NCBI GenBank assembly: GCA_029449235.1 | Contig: JANATG010000003.1 | Coordinates: forward strand, 186,001 to 250,000 | Reading direction: 5' to 3' | Source: Linnemannia schmuckeri | Lineage: Eukaryota > Mortierellomycota > Mortierellomycetes > Mortierellales > Mortierellaceae | Length of the DNA stretch: 64,000 bases | Shown here: positions 43,006-52,586 of the stretch, in pieces | Numbering within the stretch: the stretch's first letter is position 1 | Layout: each line of letters starts with the position of its first letter | Notes under the pieces: generated by a model | Seen by the model: only the letters and a program-made list of their open reading frames with translations | Told to the model about the DNA's origin: nothing | Database searches by the model: none | Program-made: the position numbers and the translations under genes

Positions 43006-43703
43006 GGTGGTTGATTGCTAGTAAAAGTGTTGTTGTTGGTATAAAGATGGTTGTAAGCGATGAGCTGTACCCTGCGCTAACTGCCTGCTAATTTCTGTTT
43101 ATTATTGTCGCTATTGCTACTGCTCCTGTGTCGTTTCCTGCAGTTGAAGGTGTCGATGTAAGAACGGCGCTGAGCGTGTTGGTAACGGCAGTGATGTCTG
43201 GGAGGAGAGAAGCGATGTTTGAAAAAACACGAACGCGTTGGTTTTATCTGAAATGAAACATAAAAAAAATCAGCCAAAATCAAGATGATGTCACAGCGGC
43301 TTCAAAGACTGTCTACCACCCATCTTACATTCAACGTTGCTATGCATCTTTACTTGTTGCAATCGTGTTTATTTAATCAGTATGATACAGCAATAGAAAA
43401 ATATCAAAGAGTAATATACAATGGGAAGAGCCGGCGTCCAAAAGAAAAGAAAGAAAAGAAAGAAAAAACAGGAGCAAGAGAAGAAAGAAACAACGAGACA
43501 TAACATCCAAGAGATCTGTCGAAAGGGACAGCGAACGAGAGAAGGCAGAAAGAACTGAGAGGTTGCAACCGAGACCGGAACAGACACCCCTTCTTGTAAC
43601 GCGACAATGCAACCGAGAGTGTCGACCTTACCATCATCTTCATCCGTACCATCTTTGTCCTGCACCTGTACACAGTAGACCCGTTAAATATTTCCAGCGT
43701 GAA
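43006..43703. other. Intergenic spacer
   Basis: This holds the upstream region of family member 3 (minus strand). A purine-rich (GAAA)n-like stretch lies near 43440-43490. No gene is seen. Confidence 0.45.
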
Positions 43704-43931
43704 TCAACACCCGATAATCGACCTAAATCCTGACTTGACATGGGCTGCATATCCGTAAAACCAGTTGTACATCTTGTCCTCCGAGTTGCGACTCTCTTGA
43801 AACATGTGAATGTGCTCTTGATATAGCGCCCATATATGGCCGTCATCCAGATGCCGATCCTCTCTTGTAGTGATCTGGTGCAAAGTTAGTATGGCGGATG
43901 TCGCGCCTGTAAATCTCCATTGATACCAATA
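43704..43931 (-). pseudogene. Orphan ATG-less coding relic or terminal exon
   Basis: A 75-codon frame on the minus strand ends at TGA (43706-43704) and has strongly protein-like content: RFTGATSAILTLHQITTRED, RHLDDGHIWALYQEHIHMFQ, ESRNSEDKMYNWFYGYAAHV, KSGFRSIIGC. No ATG opens it, and a stop lies just upstream (near 43934). An alternative reading is a last exon that begins near 43874, after a CTAAC branch-like site and CACCAG acceptor. I recognise no family. It lies between acidic family members 3 and 4 with no obvious upstream exon in the 76 bp before member 4's stop. It is either a gene remnant or the 3' exon of an unrecognised minus-strand gene. Confidence 0.4.
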
Positions 43932-44007
43932 TCACAATAGTCCAATGCTGATCGTTCGTCGCCTTTTTTTTGTGTGTGCCTGCTTGGTCAGAGGATGGTC
44001 GTCGATT

Positions 44008-44721
44008 TCAAAGGCGGTCATAACCCATCATCGATGTCGGGTGCTCGCTGCTGCCCTCATCGCTGTCTGCCCTTGCGAGTGTCTCCCCTGGATAGGCTGA
44101 CGTGCACGAGCTAACGTCCGAAAAGTACTCGTCCTCACCGCTGAACATGACCCCGTCATCATCATCGCAGCAGTCCATATCTGTCTCCTCTTCATCACTA
44201 TCATCACCACCATGTCGTCGTCCCGGCCGCGCCCACTTGAAGTACTTGATCTTTGGCGACTGCAAGCCTTGCCGCTGTTGCTGCTGGTGCTGCTCAGGCA
44301 CATGAGAGCCGACAAAAGACGAACCATACTCAGGAGCACTAGAATCCATGGTCGTCGTCACGGGGTACTCAGCCTCGAGAAAAGAGTCATCAGTGCCATC
44401 CTCGTCGATATCGCTATCATCGTCGGGGCTACTGTGTCGACCTGGTCGGGCAATGGGGCGCACCCACTTGAAATACTTGGACGACGAGTTCCTGCTGCGG
44501 CGCAGTTCGATTGGGTAGGTATAGCCTGACCACGCAGTAGAAGTGTTAATAGAGGAAGAGGATGTCATTGGGGTCCAGTCGTGGTCTGAAGACGACGAGG
44601 AGGAGGTGGTAGTAGTGGAAGTGAAGGGAGAGAAGGACAAGGAGTCGAGCTCTGTATACATGCTTGGGCAGAAGTTGTTGTTGTAGTGGTTGCTGTCGCA
44701 ATCCCAATATTGTGAAGCCAT
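44008..44721 (-). CDS. Acidic FKW-family protein, member 4 (two FKW modules)
   Basis: A single exon encodes 237 residues. The family motif occurs twice: KYFKWVRPIARPGRHSSPDD with following DSDIDEDGTDD (about residues 82-112), and KIKYFKWARPGRRHGGDDSD with EEETDMD (about 158-183). Both have the order aromatic-FKW-x-R-P, basic patch, then Asp/Glu run. The N-terminus is Ser/Thr/Tyr-rich without the KRR cluster, and the C-terminal core of members 1-3 (KLTDY...EEDLEY) is absent. EDEYFSDVSSC recalls GYFSD in member 1. This gene shows that the FKW-plus-acid module is the unit that is shared and duplicated. The function is unknown. It is divergent from SAP18 with 489 bp between starts. Confidence 0.75.
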   Translation of the reverse strand: MASQYWDCDSNHYNNNFCPSMYTELDSLSFSPFTSTTTTSSSSSSDHDWTPMTSSSSINTSTAWSGYTYPIELRRSRNSSSKYFKWVRPIARPGRHSSPDDDSDIDEDGTDDSFLEAEYPVTTTMDSSAPEYGSSFVGSHVPEQHQQQQRQGLQSPKIKYFKWARPGRRHGGDDSDEEETDMDCCDDDDGVMFSGEDEYFSDVSSCTSAYPGETLARADSDEGSSEHPTSMMGYDRL

Positions 44722-45210
44722 TGTTGTGAATATGTTTTGTTCTTGGCGCTGTGATAGTTGTTGTTGTTGCTGCTGATGGTGGTTCCTTGTGGGGGAATTG
44801 TTCAGGTGCGATAGCTGTCAAACAAGACTGATAGCGGAGTAGAATAGAGAGTAGAGCGAGGAAACGAGCTGTCTGCTGTGTCGTTCGTTTTATTTGTTCA
44901 GAATGGAAGGCGAGAGTATTGATGGATAAAGGCTGTTTAGTATGTGTGTAGAGGGGAAGGTGGAGGGTGAGGAAGAAGTGGAGTGAAAAGGTTGAAGAAA
45001 AAAGAAATAGAGCTGGGTGCACTTTAATAAACTGCTCGTGCGCATGAAAGATCTTTCTAGTGCATCATGCGCCAGGTCACGAGGGTATGACGTATAGGTT
45101 TTCCCATTTGGTGCAAGTTCTTTGCGCATTGCACATTAAGGCTTTGGTCGCGTTCTGTTCTCCTTCGCCTCCTTCACTCATTTAACCACAACGACCTTCA
45201 ACAAAAGAGA
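44722..45210. promoter_or_regulatory. Divergent promoter region between FKW member 4 and SAP18
   Basis: 489 bp between two divergent ATGs. No clear TATA box for either gene. A CAA/TTG-rich patch lies near 44757-44780. Confidence 0.35.
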
Positions 45211-46638
45211 ATGTCTCCAGAACCAGAAACAACGGTCGCAGCGCCACCAACAGAGATAGCACCGGCACCAGAGCCAACCACTGCCGCCGACACTACCACA
45301 GCTGCGCCTGTTGCTGCGCCTGCCACAAATGCCCCTGCATCATCAACAGCAGCAACAACAACTTCAACTGCCATACCAACTGGACCTGGCATCATCGACC
45401 GCGAGAAGGTACATTTGGCTTACATTCGTGAACTTGCCTTTGGGGTGGCGATCTGTGCATGTGATAAACGTTGCTAATAGCCGCGTCATCTTTGTTGTTA
45501 TCCTCCAAATAGTTGTGTCCCTTCTTGCTGAAGATGTTCTACAAACAGGGCGAGCATCACAGGTAGAGAAATAATACTCTTGATACATTGTACGTGTCCC
45601 AAACAAACAATCAACAACAGGAGACAATCACTAACTCACCCTTCACTCCTCTTCTCCTCATACATTAACAAAAATAGAGTGGACCAATACAAACCGACAT
45701 CTCTGCCCCCCAAATCCTCAGAACTCCAACTTTACACATGGAAGAACGCCACCATGGGCGAGATCGCCTCCCTAGTTCAACAGGCCATCCCCGATCTGCT
45801 CCTCGATACTCCCGGTTCTGTCGAAACAGGAGGCGAATTGCATTTCCGACACATCTACTTGGATATGGCGAGGGGGCTTTATGTGGGGAGGGATATTGGG
45901 ACGGTTCTGTTGGTCGATACTTTGGTTGCCGATGGGCCTGAGGACGTTGATATGGCAGCTGCGGAAACAGGAGTAGGAGCAGGAGATGTGAAGATGGATG
46001 TTGAAGGAGAAGGGGAGAAGGCCGACAAGATTGAGGAGGTAGAAACCAAGAAGGAAGACACAGAAATGGCAGAGGCGGGTCCCGCACAAGGGTTGTTCAC
46101 GAAGGATATCCGAAAAAGCAAGGACTCTGCTGCCGCTGCCGCTTCTGCCCTCGCGACCGCCATCACAGCAGCAACAACACAGACAACAGCGACGGCGTCA
46201 GTGGCGACTGGAAAGAGATCAACAGCATTGGATAAGACATTGGGGTCGATCCGGTTTGTGATCGGCGATTATCTCGACATTTCAATCGTCGATAGGAGTC
46301 TTAACAGAGGCGCAGGAAGACCTGGTGCTGCAGGTGTTGGTGCCGGAGGACGTGAGCAGGCGTTGTTTACGGGACGTCAGGGACGGAGCCAAGGAGGAGG
46401 CGGTGGTGGCGGACCGACAAGGAGGGCAAGAGAAGAAAGACGACGGGAGCAACGTCGTAGGGATGGAAGATTAGGCGGTGGCGGCGGTGGTGGAGGAGGA
46501 GGGATGGGAGATCGGTTTGCGGAGCGGCTTGGGTTGAGGGAGCCCTTGGAGCGGAATGGGCATGGTGGTCATGGAGGTGGACGGAGGGGGTTGGCAGATA
46601 GTGAAGCCAGCTGGAAGGGTCGTGGCCGTGGTCGGTAG
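45211..46638 (+). CDS. SAP18: SAP18-like histone deacetylase / exon-junction complex subunit
   Basis: SAP18 has a ubiquitin-like fold and works in Sin3 histone deacetylase and ASAP/PSAP splicing complexes. Three exons (45211-45408, 45513-45562, 45678-46638) join in frame to 402 residues. The N-terminal 60 residues are Ala/Thr/Pro-rich. The SAP18 core then reads across both introns: DREK, LCPFLLKMFYKQGEHHR, VDQYKPTSLPPKSSELQLYT, WKNATMGEIASLVQQAIPDL. HFRHIYLDMARGLYVGRDIG follows and the core closes with RFVIGDYLDISIV. A Glu/Ala-rich insertion of about 90 residues (residues 170-260) separates the last two core parts, and a Gly/Arg-rich tail (residues 290-402) follows. Typical SAP18 is about 150-180 residues, so insertion and tail are unusual. 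The tail may bind RNA (inference). Confidence 0.9.
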
Positions 46639-46906
46639 TTGCAACATGTTGTTTCTTTCCCTTTTCTTTTTTTCCGTTTTTTGCGACTTTCTTATTCCTC
46701 ATAAACATAATTGAATACAAAAACAAAGCCTTATTTCATCCTGACACATCCGCGCACACATATACACAGACAAACAAACATGATAAACAAACATAAAAAA
46801 CGCGTTTCATCTTTCCCAATGATGGCATATGTGGCAAAAATGATTAAGATGTATATTTGTTTTGTAAAGTTTTTTGGTTCTCCTTTTCGTTCAGAAGATA
46901 TCTATG

Positions 46907-49900
46907 TTACACGGCGCGCGCACTACGGTCCTCGTCCGAGACATCGAACCGAGCATAGCCTTCAGAGTTCCTTCCCAACCCTCCAACAACTCTTCCTCCA
47001 TTTCCACCACTATACTTCTGACCATTACCGTGCATCATACGGTGGCTACCATAGACACTATCTTTATCCTCATCATTCGGGTTCCCGTACCCCATATCGT
47101 CTCTCGACGAAGCCGGGCTTGGGCTCACCGACTGCAAGCCACGTGCAGGTGTGGCGCCTCCCAAACGCGGAGACAACCCACCCATGGTCGCGTGATCGGC
47201 TCCGGAAAGGTTACTGTTCGTGAGATTGGGACTGGTATAGGAGTGGGAGAACTGCTGGGTGGAGAGGTGTCCAAACTCATTAAACTTGTAAGGGTCCGGG
47301 ATAACGTACTCGGAGGACTCGCGGCCGCCATCTAAGAGCTGAAGTTGGGATTGGGAATACCCTTGTGTCAGCCTTGGACCGGGGATGATGTTGGATGAGG
47401 TAGTGGAGCTGAGGGAGTTTGGGTCGGAGATGGTGAAGCCCTTTGAGGCGTGGTTGGAGAGGTGGCGGTTGAAGTGCATGCTTGGGCGGTCCTCTCCGGT
47501 TTGACTCCGGGACCCGGTTTGGCTGCGGTTACCGTTGTCGGAGGAGGAGTGGATGTTGTCCATGGGGTAAACGGTGACGTTCTTGTTGTGGGACTTTCCA
47601 CCGTAGTTACCGACCGAGCTGCTGTGGTGATTGGCGCCGTTACCGCCGCCAGAGGTAGAGTTGTTACCCTTGGAGTCGACAGTCGATCCAGTTGGCTGAC
47701 GGATAGAGAGTGTGCGGAAGCAAGCGGCGTAGAAGAAGACAAACGAGAACCGGAAGATGGCCAATTCTGTAATATACGCGGCACGGCTCTTCATGTTCAA
47801 TCCCAACAAGGACACGATGCGGGAGAGGAACATGAGGATGAAGAAGGAGATCATGGCTAGGTTGAGGACAGTGATCTTGACGAGGGCCGTGCGGGTGGTC
47901 TGGGAGACGGCGACACCCTTGAGGGACTGGAAGAAGGTGATTGCGTAATAGAAGATCAAACAGGCCTGGAGGAGGATAACCGCAGGGGTGGCGTACGAGA
48001 AGCCACGTTCGCCAATGATACGGATGATGGGGACCGAGGGGATCAACCAACCAATGCCGTCCATGAAGGACGACAGGACGGGGATGAAGATGGTGACATA
48101 GGAGTAATACGTGAAGGCCTTGTTGGTTTTCTTGCGCTTGATTCGGTAGATCAGCTTACTCCACATGGTCATCTGCAAACCGAGGGAGATAAACGGAAAC
48201 AGCAACGAGACGTAGTAGACGGCATTCCTCCAGGGAACAGTAACCTTGTAAGGTGCAAAAGCAATCGACAACGGTAAATAAAAGCAGCCTGGAATAAGAA
48301 TCATGTACCGGCGGTAATGCTGACTATCGTGCTTGACCGCCCTGACAATAAACACCATCACCCAGATTCCATACGCGAAGACGATTCCCGTCAAGATATC
48401 CAACCCTCTGATCAGAATATTAAACCCAATCGACCGCCACATATGGTTCCAGGGCCCTTGGTCTTGTTCAACAGTCGCTAAGAGAGCGTGGCCGTTGGCA
48501 GCGAGGAGGGCAGCCATGGAGAGGACAGAGTCGGAACCGGTGTAGGAGATGTTGAGGTTGACCCTATTATTCCAGTGATGGGCATTGGCTAGCTGGGTGA
48601 AGGGGGACCCAAAGTCCTCTATGCTGGCTGCGTTGCCGTCCATGATCACGGCGCCGACCTCGGGGAGGGCCAGAGTCTTGAGTTGGGCGTTGAGCGTTGG
48701 CAGTCTGTCAAAGATCTAATCATGTTGTGCCCGATGGTATTTCGAAGTAAGAAAAATGAAAGAGAGGTTAGATATTTTAGTCTGACAATCTATGGGTGCC
48801 AGGTGGGCGAGGAGGGTGTCCAATGAAGACTGGCACCGTCTGCTCATGGGTGGAGAATGAACCAAGTCTTTAAGAATAAGAGATATGACGCAAACACGTT
48901 GAGGAGATGCTCACTTCTCTTATGAGCCATTGCCAGAACACATCATGTCGATGGATGAAAGCATTCAATGTATATGAACAAATGGTGGTGGATGAAGGAG
49001 TAGGAAAATAAAAAAAAAAAACTAAACTAAAAATTGGTTATCCGCCTCTTTCTATATGAACACCTGTTGTCAATATTGAAAAAAGTACCCTTGTTTTCCT
49101 TGTCCAAACAACCAGGCACTCACCACTCTGTCTCTCTTTCTCAGCCTCTCGTTCATGAACAAAGGCGCTGGGCGATCAGGCTGCGTAACTCTCTTTTCGA
49201 ATTGCTCACCATTTTTTCTTCATGTTTGCCTTCCTTTATTGTCACCAATCCATTCAAGCCCGGCTCTCGAAGAGAGAAAGGAAGAAGAAAGAAAGTGGAG
49301 AATGAAAAAAGGTAGGTCATTCATAGGGATGAGAGGAATAGTGTTTATCATTGGAGTCTAGACTCCTTCTCTCACTTCTGTTTTTGCTCTCTTTTTCTCT
49401 CTCTCTCTAACTAAGATCTGCGTGGGGTTTGGTTGCACTGAAAAATATTTCTGTTATGTGTTGTGTATGTGTGTATGAGCAGAATGAGAATCCAAGTTTG
49501 AATCGGGGTGTGAGAGGAGAGAGCGAACAGGGGGAGAAGAAAGAGGAAAATTTGATTGTTTGTGCAACGATGGAGCAGGGATTGAAAGCGATGAGATGAC
49601 AAATTGAATTGGTTGGCACTCTCTTCCCATATACATAAATGTAGGGTTAATCATCCCGCATGCTATTTTAATATGAGCCTCCCTCTTTCCTTTTTGTCTT
49701 CTCAACTTCGAGCCCAGCCCCAACAGAGAGGAAAAAGAAAGTGTGTAGAGAGAAGGGAGGGGAGGAGATGACATGAGCAATGTGTGACAAAAAGATATTT
49801 GGGTGAAGGAGAGAGGATAAACAAAACCAGACGACAAACAGCTGCATGCTGGCAGGGACAGGATGCATGATGCATAGAGAGGTACATTTGTACTCGGGAT

Positions 49901-50654
49901 GGATAAATAGAGAACGTTGGTGGGCGAGAGCGAGTGAAGGGAGGGAGGGAGAGGGAAGGGAGAGGGAGACTCGACAAACAAACAAATATTGTTCAATTGA
50001 TGAGGCGAAGATGTATGTGAATGTATGTGAGGATACATGTGCAAGGTCAACGAACGAATGAAATAAACCTGTAGGAATAGCAAAGACAAAACACATCTTT
50101 GCCCGGGGCCCATCCAGGAGAAAAAAAAGATACAACTCGTGTGAGTAGGCACGATAGCACAATAAGCACAATCATCACAAAGAACTTACGTCGTCAAAAG
50201 TAGCGCAGTTATCGAGCCAGTCGTAACGAAGGACAATAATGGAATCAACAATGGAATTGGCAGGATCGACAGCGTTCAGAATAAGCTGACCACTGGGCCC
50301 AGCAGCCGGGTTGACCTGGACGGTACAATCGCGCATCACATTTCCCATCATCAGCAAACCCGAGAGCGTGTAGTGGTCTGTCTCGCCCTGGAAGGGGTCC
50401 CATGACCGGAAATTGACCGGTTCCATTGTCGCATTGACTCGGATCGCCAGAGCTGCATCTGCACCGGGTATATGCTGGGTATTGAAAAAGGTACTACCAA
50501 TGCCTGAGCTGAGACAGATAAAGGCCATGAAGGCGAAGAGAATGAATTGGGAGAGAGACGAGGATGTAGATCGTATCCTCCTTGTTAATGGTCTCCGGTA
50601 GTACTGTTGTTGTTGTCCCGTCATATTTGATGGAGGATTGGGACTGAAAGTCAT
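46907..50654 (-). CDS. Seven-transmembrane receptor-like protein with N-terminal ectodomain
   Basis: Two exons (50654-50190 and 48715-46907) join in phase 0 to 757 residues across a 1.47-kb intron. A hydrophobic segment near residues 33-55 (FILFAFMAFICLSSG) is a signal or first anchor. Residues about 65-245 form an ectodomain with WDPFQGETDHYTLSG, DSIIVLRYDWLDNCATFDD, and GAVIMDGNAASIEDFGS, which recalls a protease-associated-like domain. Seven helices follow: ILTGIVFAYGIWVMVFIV, MILIPGCFYLPLSIAF, AVYYVSLLFPFISLGLQM, YVTIFIPVLSSFMDGIGW, AVILLQACLIFYYAITFF, ITVLNLAMISFFILMFLS, and FRFSFVFFYAACF. The 270-residue cytoplasmic tail is Ser/Asn/Gly-rich and basic/phosphorylatable, as in fungal GPCRs. 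Ligand and G-protein coupling are unknown. The join is supported by exact GTAAGT/TTAG signals and by unbroken ectodomain sequence. Confidence 0.78.
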
Positions 50655-51663
50655 TCCTGGTTCAAATTGAAGCTTTTTGGTCGGCTGGACGATGTCGACT
50701 GGTTGTGGCTGGTAGGCGGTTGATTGAGAACAGACCCAACGGTTTGCGTGTAGGTGTCAGTTCTAGCTGGGAAAATTTTAAGGAGTTGAGTGGTGCCTTG
50801 AGGAAGGTATATGTGGGTGTGTGGGTGTGTGGTTGTGGTTGTCTAGTTGGAATGAAATTGAAGTGTGTGAGTCGTTCAAAGAAGGAGAAAGGTATGAAGG
50901 ATATTGGGTATGAGAGGGGCAACTGAAAGGGAGAGGTTGATTGCCTCTGACTGACTCAGCGAAGGAGGGAGGAAGGGAAGGGAGGAGTTGAAGGTGTCGA
51001 AGTCAAAGGAAGAAGACGTTAAGTGTTGACGATGAAAGAGTGGCGAGGAAGGTGAGGGGTCGACGGTCGTCGTTGTTGTTGATGGTGATGGTGATGGTGA
51101 TGAACACAAAGACGAAAAGGAAGAGGAGAAGGGATCTCCGTTGTGAAGGGTAGATATTAAAAAAGTGGGTGAAGAAAGGAGAGGGGAAGGAAAAGTAGTA
51201 CTATTAAAGTGTGAAAGATGAAAAGTGGGTCATGAACAAAAAAAAAATAAGATAGTGATAAAAAAAAAAAAAGCCAAGTGAAAAGGCGGGTGGGCGTGAA
51301 CAACGAATAGGGAGAGAAAAAGGAAAAAGAAGTTAAAACAGAGAAAAAAAAAAGAAGGAAGAAAAAGGTTGATGGAAAAGGAAAGTGGAGGAGTGAATAG
51401 GCGAATGAGTGAATGGGTGAATGAGTAATGAGTGAATAGGTGAATGAGTGATGAGAGGGAAGAATGCATGAATCAGTTCAGTTGGAAAAGCGGAAGGACC
51501 GTTGAGTTGAGTGCTGAACTGCAGAGAACGAGAGTCGCACAACGGTCGCGCACCGTGTAACAAAGAAAAAGGAAAAATATATTCAGAAATTAAAATGCTG
51601 AATCAAGAATTAGACAACTCGCTGTTGAAGTCTGTCGAGCTGACTTTGTGTCAACATCAGCAA

Positions 51664-51699
51664 CAACTCAACTCAACTCAACTCAACTCAACTCGACTC
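51664..51699. repeat. (CAACT)n microsatellite
   Basis: About seven CAACT units, one of them changed to CGACT. Confidence 0.9.
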
Positions 51700-52549
51700 A
51701 ACTCTCCTCTTCTTCGCTGTCTTCTCGCTCTTCCTGGAAGGAGTGAATGAGCGTGAATGATCGAGTGAAGGTCTCTCTCCTATTTATTTTTGAACATGTC
51801 TAGCTCTCCTCGACAGTGTGTCGACAGCGACGGGGCATCAAATATTGGCAACAATTCAGACCAAGCGACAAAGCGACGGTTGAACCAATAGTGAAATGAA
51901 CAAAGAAAAGCAAGGGCACACTCTCCATTCTTGTTTTGTTTGTCTTTCTTCAGAGTTTCTTGTTTTTGTTGTTATCATCAACAACGAATTTTAAAAGACA
52001 GACAGCCAGCCATTATCATCTTCAAGTCGGGTAAAGAAAAAACACTCTTATGACCTACACTCTTCATCTCTTCGTTAACAAACATATCTCCTCACGGGAA
52101 AAAGGTTACAACGACAGTCGACTAGAGGAGCCTTGACGTGGGAGAGAAAGAGAGGCACAACTCAACAATCCTGCTGGGCACAAAATATTCTCAATTAGCC
52201 AATATGGCAACCACCCTCTCGTCTCTTTCATCCCCATTTGACGCCAACTCGGTTGCCCCATCCGTATTTCGCGAACACGCACGAGAGCGCACTTAAAACA
52301 TGGTACGAAGGAAGAGAAGAAAGGAAGAAGGAAAAGAGAAGTGAGAAGGGTGTGAGCATTTTAGTGGGATAGATTCAATCATTCTAGGTTCCCTGTTATT
52401 GTTTTCGACTATCCCTCTCCTCTCTTGTTGAGTGAGTGTTTGCGATAGTTCACGAAATAAGAACAAAGGCTGGTTAGTGTCTTTTTTTGTCTATTCCGCA
52501 CTCGCACGATGCACTTCGTTCGCTTCAACCGTTTGGGTTTGGGTGAGTT

Positions 52550-52551
<2 letters not shown>

Positions 52552-52585
<34 letters not shown>
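52552..52585. repeat. Poly(T) tract, 34 bases
   Basis: The longest homopolymer in the window. Confidence 0.95.
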
Positions 52586-52586
<1 letters not shown>

